Of a stretch of 64,000 nt of DNA, positions 9,087 to 17,688 are shown one piece after another. Both the position numbers and the translations under genes were made by a program. The notes under the pieces are model-generated. The model saw only the letters and a list, made by a program, of their open reading frames with translations. It did no database searches and was not told the DNA's origin. How positions within the stretch are numbered: the first letter of the stretch is position 1; each line of letters starts with the position of its first letter. Location: positions 27,798-91,797 of the forward strand of contig CAZFBA010000015.1 in the NCBI GenBank assembly GCA_964517135.1. Reading direction: 5' to 3'. Source of the stretch: CAZFBA01 sp964517135 (GTDB lineage Bacteria > Cyanobacteriota > Vampirovibrionia > JBFMGH01).

Positions 9087-10631
9087 CTATCTTACTCTGT
9101 TAATAAGAACATCCAGTATGCCGTTCATAGTTGTCAATACTCTTGATGATGCCTCAAAAGCCCTTTGAAATCTAATCAAGTCAACAAGTTCCTCATCTAT
9201 ATTAACACCGGAATAAGCCTCTCTTCTGAGATCTATCTGCCCCAGCAAGGCATTCTGGCTATCCAGCTTTTCTTCATTACTGCGGGCTTGAACCCCCAGG
9301 GTTGAAATTGTTGAACTATGATAATTAGCAAATGTTGAATTTCCCAGACCAGCGATATTTCCATTTCTTAACTGAGCCATTAAGAGTGCCTGATCTGCAT
9401 TACCAACCTCTTCAACATCCAGAGGAGGTGTAGGCCCTGCTGCTGCAACCCTGTTCGGATCATCTATAATATCCTGTTCAACTCTGATATCAGCGGCTGA
9501 AGTTGGTGGCCCACCAGCACCATCTCCAAATAAGAGGGGATATGTAGGTCCTGCCAGCTCCAGATCGCCAGCAGCATTAATAAAGCTACCACCTGCTTGA
9601 AGGGTATTTATTTCTGTAGCTATTTCAGTAGCTAGCGTATCCAGCCTATCCAGCATGCCCCTGATTGTTAGCCTGGAAGGATCGTGTCCTCCTATTTCCA
9701 GAAGGCCACCCAGTATTCCGTTAGTAATCAAACTATTTGCATTCGCTAAATTTGGAGGCCCCGAAGGAGGAAAACCAGCGTCGGCAGGATCATATAACTC
9801 AATTACTGCCGGATCATCAGCATCACCAGTATTAACCTGTAAAACATTCACTACTGTACCACCTGCAACAAGTATGTTAGTTCCAAGTGATACATTAACA
9901 CTGCCTACAGGCGTTTCATCAATTGTAATAGGCATATATGAATTCAATTCATCCAGCAATAAATCTCTTTTATCAAGCAGATCATTGGGTTCAACATTAT
10001 TACCTTTTAAAGTAATGATCTGACGGTTTATATCCGCTAACGTATCAAGCTTTGTGTTAATATCAACAACATTCATACCAAGGCGACTTTCTCTAATAGA
10101 AGTTAAATCGGTAAAATCACCTACTAGAGCTTCTCTAAGATCTATCAAACTTGTTGCCTGTTGATTAAAAACAACTGCAAGGTCTATAGCCTGCTGTACG
10201 AAGTTCGTTCTTACTGCCAGACTTTCAGGGTATAAGCTTAATTCCTGGGCACTCTGGAAGAAACCATCCAGTTTTGCTGTAATGCCAGACTCTGAAGGTT
10301 CCATTAATATGCCTTCAGAGTTTTGAAAAGCATATTGTCTTTCTACATAATAGCCTTTCGTGCAACTTTCAATACGATACTGTGCATCAAGAAAGCTATC
10401 TCTAGTTCTTGCTATTCTATCTATCTCTGCTCCAGTACCAAAAGTGCCTGGCAGACCCTGAACACCTACAATAGGTTGAGGATAAGGTGAACTGGTTACA
10501 AGGTCTACTTTTTGTCTTGAATAACCAGGTGTATTAGCATTTGCAATGTTGTTACTAATTACATTCATTATTGTCTGAGTGGTCGACAGAGATCTTTGTG
10601 TTGTATAGAGCCCAAAAAAGCTTGATACCAT
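9087..10631 (-). CDS. flgK: Flagellar hook-associated protein 1 (FlgK)
   Basis: First hook-filament junction protein. The N-terminus has the axial-protein rod motif VISNNIANANTPGYSRQKVDL, and the C-terminus ends in the matching helix DLIRFQRAFEASSRVLTTMNGILDVLINRV. The length of 514 aa is at the compact end for FlgK, with a shortened, Gly/Pro-rich central region. A good ribosome binding site (AGAGGAT) precedes the ATG. It lies between flgN, the chaperone family for FlgK and FlgL, and flgL, a classic arrangement. Confidence 0.93.
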   Translation of the reverse strand: MVSSFFGLYTTQRSLSTTQTIMNVISNNIANANTPGYSRQKVDLVTSSPYPQPIVGVQGLPGTFGTGAEIDRIARTRDSFLDAQYRIESCTKGYYVERQYAFQNSEGILMEPSESGITAKLDGFFQSAQELSLYPESLAVRTNFVQQAIDLAVVFNQQATSLIDLREALVGDFTDLTSIRESRLGMNVVDINTKLDTLADINRQIITLKGNNVEPNDLLDKRDLLLDELNSYMPITIDETPVGSVNVSLGTNILVAGGTVVNVLQVNTGDADDPAVIELYDPADAGFPPSGPPNLANANSLITNGILGGLLEIGGHDPSRLTIRGMLDRLDTLATEIATEINTLQAGGSFINAAGDLELAGPTYPLLFGDGAGGPPTSAADIRVEQDIIDDPNRVAAAGPTPPLDVEEVGNADQALLMAQLRNGNIAGLGNSTFANYHSSTISTLGVQARSNEEKLDSQNALLGQIDLRREAYSGVNIDEELVDLIRFQRAFEASSRVLTTMNGILDVLINRVR

Positions 10632-10653
10632 AACTAATTATCCTCTATAGTTG

Positions 10654-11151
10654 TTATGCCTCGTGTTCAATCATGCCAGATGAACTTATATTATAGGTAG
10701 AAGAAGTAAGAGCCTTACCCTTCTGGTTGTATGCCGCACTTTCAGGAGATATTACATTTGCAATAGTCATTATTGAATGTTCTATCCACTTAATTGAATT
10801 GTCTATCAAGTATATATTCTGCTTATTCATCTTTTGAATATTCTGCATTACTCCTATAAGCTGTTCTCTTATATCACTGAGGGCAGTAGAAATTTCCGGG
10901 TCAAGTTTTTTAATAAACTCACTTAAGCTAGATTCCCTTGAGACATAACCTTCCAGAACAGATAATCTGTTTTGCTCCAGTTCTAATATCTGACAGGCAA
11001 CAGCTTCTATGACTTTATCCATTTCAGAAAGAGATTCCGCATCACCTTTAATAATGATTTCTCTTTTCTCCGCTGTTAGTTTATCCATGTACTTATACAG
11101 CTTTAATTGCTCTGAAAGGTTGTCTTTTAGCTGTGTAGCTACCTTTAACAT
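10654..11151 (-). CDS. flgN: FlgN-like flagellar export chaperone
   Basis: 165 aa, almost entirely alpha-helical with no hydrophobic export signal. The N-terminal part (LKLYKYMDKLTAEKREIIIKGD followed by an ILELEQNR segment) has the periodicity and composition of the FlgN family, cytoplasmic chaperones that hold FlgK and FlgL before export. Position directly upstream of flgK (22-bp gap) supports the call. The sequence itself is not strongly diagnostic. Confidence 0.75.
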   Translation of the reverse strand: MLKVATQLKDNLSEQLKLYKYMDKLTAEKREIIIKGDAESLSEMDKVIEAVACQILELEQNRLSVLEGYVSRESSLSEFIKKLDPEISTALSDIREQLIGVMQNIQKMNKQNIYLIDNSIKWIEHSIMTIANVISPESAAYNQKGKALTSSTYNISSSGMIEHEA

Positions 11152-11163
11152 AGTGTTTCCCCC

Positions 11164-11517
11164 TTATACCAGATAATCTGCTAAAATACTTCTGCCATAT
11201 CTAATTGCATAATCGAAGTCTTCGTTTGTCAGATCGTTAATACCTGTTTCAGCAGCAATATCTTTAATTTCATTAATCTTATTAGGCCCATAACGCAACA
11301 TCAAAGGAGAATATGTATTTGCCGGCTCTAGATTTTGCTGTGTTCTTGTATTTATTGCTGCCTGATTTGTCTTTTTAGTAAGGACAGATGAAAAATCCTG
11401 ACCGGTCTGGTTTTTCTCCAGGATATTTGCATTACTGGTTTTAGACTTAATTACAGTCTGAGGATGGTCTAAATTTCTAACACCTAACCCTGATATATTG
11501 TTGTGAACACTAACCAT
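11164..11517 (-). CDS. Unknown protein in the FlgM position
   Basis: 117 aa with an Asn/Gln/Thr-rich, probably disordered first half and a compact C-terminal helical part (NKINEIKDIAAETG, then DFDYAIRYGRSILADYLV). It sits between flgJ and flgN, where many genomes carry flgM, the anti-sigma-28 factor. Like FlgM it is small, with an unstructured start and a helical C-terminus containing an IK motif. However the tail AIRYGRSILADYLV is not typical FlgM, and the pattern could define another small flagellar factor. The FlgM-like role is inference only. Confidence 0.55.
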   Translation of the reverse strand: MVSVHNNISGLGVRNLDHPQTVIKSKTSNANILEKNQTGQDFSSVLTKKTNQAAINTRTQQNLEPANTYSPLMLRYGPNKINEIKDIAAETGINDLTNEDFDYAIRYGRSILADYLV

Positions 11518-11547
11518 TCAATCCTCCTGCACACACACTGACTGGTA

Positions 11548-11886
11548 TTACATTTGTTTTGAGAGCTGATCATAAACCTGTTGCCCCAGACCAAAGTTGC
11601 TGAGACTATTTGTAGATATTTCTTTTGCTATTTCCTGATAAAACATATCTCTGAATATTTTTTCACCCTGGCCACCATGCATAAAATCTGACCTCTGAAC
11701 AGTTTTATCCATTACCTGCAAGAGCTGGTGAACAAATACAGCTTCAAACTGCTGGGCAGCTTCTTTCAGCCTTGTTTTATTCCTGCTGTGTAAATCATCT
11801 TGCAAAGAATTAAGTTTACCTGATTCTAACTGAAAACGGCTGGAAGTAAGACTATTAGCTGCTATATTATTCATAAAGTCTGTCAT
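11548..11886 (-). CDS. flgJ: FlgJ N-terminal rod-cap domain, without muramidase
   Basis: 112 aa matching the rod-binding domain of FlgJ: AAQQFEAVFVHQLLQVMDKT, the GGQGEKIFRDMFYQEIA segment and a final YDQL helix. The peptidoglycan hydrolase domain that follows in enterobacterial FlgJ is absent; a separate lytic transglycosylase heads this same operon (16041-16757). The start codon overlaps the flgI stop by one base (TAATG), implying translational coupling. Confidence 0.88.
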   Translation of the reverse strand: MTDFMNNIAANSLTSSRFQLESGKLNSLQDDLHSRNKTRLKEAAQQFEAVFVHQLLQVMDKTVQRSDFMHGGQGEKIFRDMFYQEIAKEISTNSLSNFGLGQQVYDQLSKQM

Positions 11887-12992
11887 TAGATTATCTCCAC
11901 TGTCGCTTTTAAGCTGCCTGATTCCTTTAAGGCCTGAAGAATCGAAATCAAATCAAAAGGTGTAACTCCAATAGCATTCAGAGCTCTTACAAGATCTCTT
12001 AAGTTAGAATTAGCAGGAAGTTCCACAAGTCTGCCCGGTGTTTTAGAGACAGCTATTTGAGCATTACTTACACCGGCTGTCACTCCCTGTGAAAATGGTT
12101 CAGGTTGAACGATTTCATTCTGTGTACTAACTGTAACTGTAATATTTCCATGTGCAACAGCAGCAGGTAAAAGCTTAACATCATTGCCTATTACAATAGT
12201 TCCTGTTCGTTCATTAACAATTACTTTAGCTACTGCATCAGTTGTCTCTACAGTAAGGTTTTCAATAGCAGATATAAAACCTACTCTATTGTCAATAAAG
12301 CTTGGCGGTATATCAACACGTATAGTTGTACCATCAACAGCCTTTGCAGGAGCAACATTTTCATTAATAACCTGAGCAACTCTGGCTGACATAGTAAAAT
12401 CTGTTCTATTTAATACAATCTCCATACCATAGTCATCACCAATTTCAGTATAAATACTTCTCTCTACAATAGCACCACTGGGTATTCTCCCCGATGTAGT
12501 GATACTTGTCCTTGCACTGGAACCTGCAGCAGAAACACTAACACCACCTGTACTGACTGGCCCCTGAGCAATAGCTACAACTTCACCATTTGGAGCTAAC
12601 AACTGGGTTTGCACCAGCACACCACCTTCAAGACTTTTGGCATCAGCTAATGAAGAAACTACTACATCTATTTTATCGCCTTCTTTAGCAAATGGCGGTA
12701 TTAATGCAGTCACTATTACAGCTGCTGAGTTGCCTTTTTTGATATCATTATCATTCTCTATGATTGTACCCAGGTTTGTTAAGAGAGCACGGTTAGTTCT
12801 CTGTGTTGATCTACTGTTATCACCAGTACCCTGTAAGCCTACAACGATTCCATAACCTATTAACTGGTTATCTCTAATACCGTGAATATGGGCAATATCT
12901 TTAATTCTTACTCTTACTGCATAACAAGCAGGAGCATAGTAAAATAAAAGGATTCCTATCATTATGAATACTGTGAAAACCTTCTTTATCAC
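11886..12992 (-). CDS. flgI: Flagellar P-ring protein FlgI
   Basis: Periplasmic P-ring subunit, 368 aa, normal length. An N-terminal signal peptide (hydrophobic core about residues 8-22, then AVRVRIKDIA) leads into the conserved GIRDNQLIGYGIVVGLQGTGD block, with VVSSLADAKSLEGGVLVQT and the C-terminal PANSNLRDLVRALNAIGVTP also typical. Start is a GTG at 12992 preceded by GGGGAG. Together with FlgH it shows that this flagellum crosses an outer membrane. Confidence 0.96.
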   Translation of the reverse strand: MIKKVFTVFIMIGILLFYYAPACYAVRVRIKDIAHIHGIRDNQLIGYGIVVGLQGTGDNSRSTQRTNRALLTNLGTIIENDNDIKKGNSAAVIVTALIPPFAKEGDKIDVVVSSLADAKSLEGGVLVQTQLLAPNGEVVAIAQGPVSTGGVSVSAAGSSARTSITTSGRIPSGAIVERSIYTEIGDDYGMEIVLNRTDFTMSARVAQVINENVAPAKAVDGTTIRVDIPPSFIDNRVGFISAIENLTVETTDAVAKVIVNERTGTIVIGNDVKLLPAAVAHGNITVTVSTQNEIVQPEPFSQGVTAGVSNAQIAVSKTPGRLVELPANSNLRDLVRALNAIGVTPFDLISILQALKESGSLKATVEII

Positions 12993-13022
12993 TTTTCAAT
13001 CTCCCCTAACACTTTACTTTAA

Positions 13023-13661
13023 CTAGAATAACAATCTTAAAAACTTATTCATTACGCCATCAGACTGCGCACGAGATACCGTACCTTTACCTACAATTGC
13101 TATCTGTAGATTTCCTACATAATCAGATTTAACACTACCTTCACCATCTATGTGGCGAGGGTTAACGATACCGCTAATTATTATATCCTGACGTTCACCA
13201 GAATTTATAATACGTTTCTGACCCTGAATAACCAGATTTCCATTTGGTAGTACCTGAACGACCTGAGTTGTTATAGTCTGTTTAATTGAATTAGTATGAT
13301 TAATAGTAGCACTATTAGTTATTTTACTAGAACCACCCCAACCGTCGACATTTGGCACGACACCTTTACCTGGTAATATCTTATCAAGTATACCGCTCCA
13401 CTTATCTTCAGTAGCGGTCTTCTTGTTAGAATTCAGTTCTACTGTATTTTCCATCTGTGTTGAATCTTCAATAAGAATCGTCACTAAATCACCAACACTG
13501 GTAGCTCTGATACTAGAGAACCAGGAACGAGGAGTAACAGGAGAAATATTTTGCCTGACACCTGCTTTGAAAAGAGATTCTGCCTGTACTGGCAAAGCAA
13601 TACCCATAGCAAACAAAAGCAGAAAGGTTATTATTATTTTTTTCTTTGATTTATAAAGCAT
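13023..13661 (-). CDS. flgH: Flagellar L-ring protein FlgH, apparently not lipidated
   Basis: Outer-membrane L-ring subunit, 212 aa. Family features: SVGDLVTILIEDST near the N-terminus, NGNLVIQGQKRI and SGIVNPRHIDGEGSVKSDYVG, and the C-terminal helix ending FLRLLF. The signal peptide ends ...LPVQAES and contains no lipobox cysteine; the mature protein also has no Cys near its start, unlike the canonical FlgH lipoprotein. Ribosome binding site TAGGAGAG precedes the ATG. The ring must therefore anchor without a lipid tail, or processing differs in this lineage. Confidence 0.93.
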   Translation of the reverse strand: MLYKSKKKIIITFLLLFAMGIALPVQAESLFKAGVRQNISPVTPRSWFSSIRATSVGDLVTILIEDSTQMENTVELNSNKKTATEDKWSGILDKILPGKGVVPNVDGWGGSSKITNSATINHTNSIKQTITTQVVQVLPNGNLVIQGQKRIINSGERQDIIISGIVNPRHIDGEGSVKSDYVGNLQIAIVGKGTVSRAQSDGVMNKFLRLLF

Positions 13662-13686
13662 TTATATCTCTCCTAACATCCTTTTA

Positions 13687-14400
13687 TTAAATGTTTATAA
13701 GCACTCTTCCTTTTTGAATAATCTTACCTCTATATTCCTTCTTGAATTCATTACTTTTAACTCTGATAATGTCACCCATATAGCCATCTTCCATTGCTTC
13801 TCCTGGTATTGAGATTGCAACAGTACTTGATTTAAAGATTATTTCAACCATATTGTTTCTTATAACAGCAGGATCCTTTTCAATAAATCTGTGATCTAAA
13901 ATATCACCCGTTTTAAATGATTTAGTTACTCTGGTAAGGTTCAAATCACTTGAAGACCTGGCAGCAGTTCCAGCTAAACTGCTAATATCTCTTCTGGCCA
14001 TTTCAACATTTATACCTGAAAGAGCATCTCCTCTTTGTATAGGCTGTTTAGCTATCCATACATTCTTATACAGAGAGAGCGTAACAGGAACACCTAGTGC
14101 TCTTTGAAACTTTCCATCAACATAAAAGGTAGTTCTTACGATGGTTCTCTTCACAAAAGCATCTCTTAGAGACGTTTTAATTTTTATTTCCAGCTCTCCA
14201 TCTTCGATTTCAAAAGGCACACCAGGCATTCTGCCAACATCTACCTGAATTTCTCCATCATAAAGATCTTTATAATGGTTAATAATCTCTTTTTTTATTA
14301 ACGGCTTAAGATCATTAATTTGAATTTGCCTGGCTTCTGCCGCCAGCGACGTCAGAAAGAGAGTAAATGTAAGTATTAAACTGATAAATAAACGTTTCAA
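13687..14400 (-). CDS. flgA: FlgA, P-ring assembly chaperone
   Basis: 237-aa exported protein (signal peptide about residues 1-23) needed for P-ring formation. The C-terminal half carries the SAF-type domain expected of FlgA: a segment YKNVWIAKQPIQRGDAL, then KTGDILDHRFIEKDPAVIRNNMV, and the closing GDIIRVKS. Start is a TTG at 14400 with GGGGA upstream; no better ATG exists near the signal sequence. It precedes flgH by 25 bp, matching its function next to the ring genes. Confidence 0.9.
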   Translation of the reverse strand: MKRLFISLILTFTLFLTSLAAEARQIQINDLKPLIKKEIINHYKDLYDGEIQVDVGRMPGVPFEIEDGELEIKIKTSLRDAFVKRTIVRTTFYVDGKFQRALGVPVTLSLYKNVWIAKQPIQRGDALSGINVEMARRDISSLAGTAARSSSDLNLTRVTKSFKTGDILDHRFIEKDPAVIRNNMVEIIFKSSTVAISIPGEAMEDGYMGDIIRVKSNEFKKEYRGKIIQKGRVLINI

Positions 14401-14437
14401 TATTTTCCCCGTTCGATTTTAGATATAATTAACTAAG

Positions 14438-15223
14438 TTACACCATTCTATTAGCCGTTTTCAGAGCTTCATCTGAAGCACGTATGACATTAGAATTGGC
14501 TTCAAAAGCTCTTTGTGCTGTAATTAAGTTGATTAATTCTTCTACGACCTGAACGTTAGAGCCTTCTACAAAGCCCTGTTCTATGCTTCCGAATCCTTCC
14601 TGGTTAGCAATACCCTGTATAGGTGTTCCTGATGCACCTGTTTCAATAAGCAGGTTTTTACCAATTGACTGTAACCCTGATGGATTAGCAAATCTAACAA
14701 GCTCTATAGTACCAACTTCTGTTAGCTCAGCAGAGCCTGGCTGCTGTACAGTTACTTTTCCACCATTTGTAATAATAACCTGTGTTGCATCTTCTGGTAT
14801 ACTTATCTGAGGTTGTAGTTGAAACCCATCAGAAGTAACAAGCTGGCCGTTAGCATCCATCTTAAAGTTTCCATCACGGGTGTAGGCTAATGTTCCATCA
14901 TCAAGTTGAATCTGATAATATCCTTCTCCTTGTATAGCAACATTTAAGGGGTTATCTGTCTGCATCATTACGCCAGCAGTGTTAATTCTCTGTACTGCTG
15001 AATTTTTAACACCCAGACCAATCTGTATACCTGAAGGCTGATAGGTACCCTGGGCGACCTGTGCACCGGGAGCCCTGATTGTCTGGCTGAGCAGATCCTG
15101 AAATTCTGCCCTTGACTTCTTAAAACCGGTTGTATTAACGTTTGCAAGGTTGTTAGAGATGACATCAATATTTGTTTGCTGGGCTAACATCCCTGTTGCG
15201 GCTGTACTTAAAGAACGTAACAT
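14438..15223 (-). CDS. flgG: Flagellar distal rod protein FlgG
   Basis: 261 aa, the typical FlgG length. N-terminal MLRSLSTAATGMLAQQTNID followed by VISNNLANVNTTGFKKSRAEFQDL, a central DGTLAYTRDGNF segment and the C-terminal axial helix NLITAQRAFEANSNVIRASDEALKTAN are all diagnostic. 44 bp downstream of the FlgF-type gene. Exported by the flagellar secretion apparatus without a cleaved signal peptide. Confidence 0.96.
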   Translation of the reverse strand: MLRSLSTAATGMLAQQTNIDVISNNLANVNTTGFKKSRAEFQDLLSQTIRAPGAQVAQGTYQPSGIQIGLGVKNSAVQRINTAGVMMQTDNPLNVAIQGEGYYQIQLDDGTLAYTRDGNFKMDANGQLVTSDGFQLQPQISIPEDATQVIITNGGKVTVQQPGSAELTEVGTIELVRFANPSGLQSIGKNLLIETGASGTPIQGIANQEGFGSIEQGFVEGSNVQVVEELINLITAQRAFEANSNVIRASDEALKTANRMV

Positions 15224-15267
15224 ATATTATCCTCCAACCTTAATGTTTATTTCTACCCCTTAGTATC

Positions 15268-16044
15268 TTACTGTATCCTTCCCAGTTGAGTTGTAGTCTT
15301 TTCAAGGCTACGGCTGGTGTTTTCTACAACCCTTGCAAGTGTTTCATAAGCTCTCATCCCTTCGATAGTGTTCACCATGGAACTTATTACATTTGCATTA
15401 GAACCCTCAACAGCACTCTGAACTATTTTGTATCCGGGCTCTATCTGGTTACCTGCAACGTTTGTTGCCTCAAAACAGCTATTACCTCTTTTAACAAGAC
15501 CATGCTTGTTTTCAAAATCTACTACCTTAAGCTGGTTTATGGGTTCTTTGTTAAGTATAAGTTCACCTGTATTGGTCACTTCCAGTGTTGTAAGGTCCAT
15601 ACCCATTTTTATAGGGGCATCATTCATCCCTATAACCCGGTAACCTTCAAGTGTAGTTAAAAAACCTTCATCATCCAGCTTAAAACGCCCATTTCTGGTA
15701 TATAACCTTTCTCCGCTGTCAGTTTGTACTTCAAAAAAACCATCACCTTCAATTGCAAAATCAAGTTTATTTGCTGTATCTTCTATACGGCCCTGGGTAA
15801 AATCTATAGCTATTCCGGAAAGGGCACTTCCAGGAGAAATAGCACCAAGAGGCATCGACCTATCAGTATTTTTTGTACCCTGAGCGGATATTTTATCAAT
15901 TAACATGGGTGCAAACGATTTAAAAAGAGTCACACCTTTTTTAAAGCCAGGTGTATTGACATTAGCAAGACTGTTCGCTATATTGTCATTGGAAGCTAGC
16001 AAAGACACCATCCCTGATGCTGCTGTATAGATACCTTTTATCAT
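15268..16044 (-). CDS. flgF: Flagellar proximal rod protein, FlgF type
   Basis: 258-aa rod protein related to FlgG: MIKGIYTAASGMVSLLASND, NIANSLANVNTPGFKKGVTLF, a middle SGERLYTRNGRFKLDDEGFL and the C-terminal MVNTIEGMRAYETLARVVENT. Divergence from the FlgG next door and position ahead of it suit FlgF; a second FlgG-like paralogue is the alternative label. Its start overlaps the upstream transglycosylase stop by 4 bp (ATGA). Confidence 0.9.
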   Translation of the reverse strand: MIKGIYTAASGMVSLLASNDNIANSLANVNTPGFKKGVTLFKSFAPMLIDKISAQGTKNTDRSMPLGAISPGSALSGIAIDFTQGRIEDTANKLDFAIEGDGFFEVQTDSGERLYTRNGRFKLDDEGFLTTLEGYRVIGMNDAPIKMGMDLTTLEVTNTGELILNKEPINQLKVVDFENKHGLVKRGNSCFEATNVAGNQIEPGYKIVQSAVEGSNANVISSMVNTIEGMRAYETLARVVENTSRSLEKTTTQLGRIQ

Positions 16045-16757
16045 ACCCTTCCTCCTTGTATATCTTGAGGGGGAGCTAATTGAGCACCCAACAAACTATT
16101 GTAATCAGCATGCTCAGGAATCAAAATTGGCGGTGGTTCCGGCAAACTGACCTGCTTATACTTGTTTATAGCAGTTGTCTTTCTTGAATCTGCCGCATAC
16201 TTCATAACTTTATCTACATAATTCTGTGTTTCCTTATAAGGTGGAATACCCCCGTATTTTTCTACGGCCCCCGGACCTGCATTATAAGCTGCCAGGCCAA
16301 GTTTTACCGACCCAAACATGTCTATCATACTCTTCAAATAAGCTGTTCCACCTGCAATGTTCTCCTCTGGATCCATTATATCCTGCACCCCTAAAGAACT
16401 CGCCGTCGAAGGCATGAGCTGCATTAAACCTCTAGCTCCTGCTGGTGAAACTGCTTCAGGATTATAATTCGACTCTGCCCGTATAACAGCTCGAACAAGA
16501 GAAGGGTCAAGGTCATTTATCTTTGAATGCTTGCCTATATAGTTTTCTATGTTATTTTGTAAACTTGTATACTTGAAATTCCTGCCAACAGGGCCCAATA
16601 AATACTCCGAATTGCCAGCGTTTTCATAACTGTTTAAAGCCTTTGATAACAAATTATCAAACTTCCTTGTTGCTAAAGGAGCCTTTTCTTGAGGCTCAAA
16701 GCGTGTTTTTATCTCACTAATACGCCTTAAAGTTAGGTCTAGACTCGTAAGCTGCAT
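16041..16757 (-). CDS. Lytic transglycosylase (SLT domain), first gene of the flg operon
   Basis: 238 aa. The C-terminal half is a Slt70-type domain: AVIRAESNYNPEAVSPAGA with the catalytic Glu, RGLMQLMPSTA, and AAYNAGPGAVEKYGGIPPY, then the ETQNYVDKVMKY helix. The first 85 residues are a low-conservation helical region; no clear signal peptide is visible, so export may use the flagellar system. With FlgJ reduced to its rod domain, this enzyme presumably opens the peptidoglycan for the rod. It overlaps flgF by 4 bp and probably marks the start of the operon. Confidence 0.9.
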   Translation of the reverse strand: MQLTSLDLTLRRISEIKTRFEPQEKAPLATRKFDNLLSKALNSYENAGNSEYLLGPVGRNFKYTSLQNNIENYIGKHSKINDLDPSLVRAVIRAESNYNPEAVSPAGARGLMQLMPSTASSLGVQDIMDPEENIAGGTAYLKSMIDMFGSVKLGLAAYNAGPGAVEKYGGIPPYKETQNYVDKVMKYAADSRKTTAINKYKQVSLPEPPPILIPEHADYNSLLGAQLAPPQDIQGGRV

Positions 16758-16841
16758 TCCTCACCCCGACGATTGAGCTTAAATCACATGCATTCAAAAA
16801 TACTTTTGCATCTATATTTAAAGTACAATTTTTTCCGCCTG

Positions 16842-16865
16842 TTTACATCCATCAGATGATGTAAA
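16842..16865. promoter_or_regulatory. Inverted repeat upstream of the flg operon
   Basis: TTTACATC (16842-16849) and GATGTAAA (16858-16865) are exact inverted 8-mers with an 8-bp spacer, about 85-110 bp upstream of the first flg-operon start codon. The layout resembles a dimeric repressor or activator site. No convincing sigma-28 promoter is visible in this 267-bp spacer. Confidence 0.4.
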
Positions 16866-16983
16866 TACCCGCAAAAAACTATTGTATCCCATGGTTTAGA
16901 CCACCCCCAAAAGCCAGAATACCTGTGGATAGTACTTTTTTAGTTTTTAAAGCAGGGCAGTAATAAAGAGGTTAATCCTCAAA

Positions 16984-17005
16984 AAACAATACATATGTAT
17001 TGTTT
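16984..17005 (-). terminator. Possible terminator formed by the CATATG palindrome after vanW
   Basis: A 22-bp perfect palindrome whose core (16988-17001) is the dispersed motif AATACATATGTATT. On the minus strand it is followed by additional T residues, 19 bp after the vanW stop, so this copy could double as an intrinsic terminator. A weaker hairpin (GAGG-ATTAA-CCTC then TTTATT) follows immediately. Confidence 0.5.
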
Positions 17006-17024
17006 CGAACCCTGTTTAATTTAT

Positions 17025-17684
17025 TTATTTATACTGGTAAATATCATCAGATAGCATCTCACGGCGAGAACCTGACGTTCTATAAACTCTCACATGAAGC
17101 TTTTCGGGTGATATTCTGTCTCGCTGAACATGGATTTCAGGCGCCTCACCGCTGGCTCGCCCCCTGATAAGCACGGTCAAACGGCTGTAAATACACTGTG
17201 CTTCTATCTTTTGCTTGCTTGCTGAATCATTCTGAATAACCAGATCATTTTTACCATACCATACAGTCGCATCCAGACCGGGAGGCACTGAACCCACAGG
17301 AACAGAATGAGGAACCCTCTCTACAATCTTTAAATTGGCCTTTATAGCAGTACTATAAAGAACAGAAGATAGCATACAAACCCCACCACCCACTGACTCA
17401 ACCTGACGAGATTCAAAAAGAGCTCCCGAAGGCACAAAACCAGCCTCAAGACTGCGAGGGCCAACCACTGAATTAAAAGCAAATTTTTCTCCCGGCAAAA
17501 GATATACACCATTAATCTTACGGGCAGCATGACATATATTCTTACGCTGCGCAACACTCAAACCATCAAGCGACGCAGTATAAGAACCCAGCACATCAGG
17601 CACCGGCCGAGTCAGGTAAATAGCCAGTAACAATACTGACACAAGAGCCAGAAAAATGACAATATTTCTGTGTTTCTGAATCAT
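17025..17684 (-). CDS. VanW-like exported protein
   Basis: About 219 aa with an N-terminal membrane anchor or signal (residues 8-26). The VanW signature region is clear: LLPGEKFAFNSVVGPRS, then GGGVCMLSSVLYSTAIKANL, and RVPHSVPVGSVPPGLDATV. VanW-domain proteins occur in cell-wall and vancomycin-resistance clusters, but their activity is not established. The start is drawn at the ATG at 17684; a TTG at 17687 is an alternative. It follows the macroglobulin gene by only a few bases and ends the three-gene envelope operon. Confidence 0.85.
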   Translation of the reverse strand: MIQKHRNIVIFLALVSVLLLAIYLTRPVPDVLGSYTASLDGLSVAQRKNICHAARKINGVYLLPGEKFAFNSVVGPRSLEAGFVPSGALFESRQVESVGGGVCMLSSVLYSTAIKANLKIVERVPHSVPVGSVPPGLDATVWYGKNDLVIQNDSASKQKIEAQCIYSRLTVLIRGRASGEAPEIHVQRDRISPEKLHVRVYRTSGSRREMLSDDIYQYK

Positions 17685-17688
17685 CAAA

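Noticed and set aside
16995..17015. TTCGAACCC resembling a tRNA T-arm
   Set aside because: No acceptor, D or anticodon stems can be built around it.
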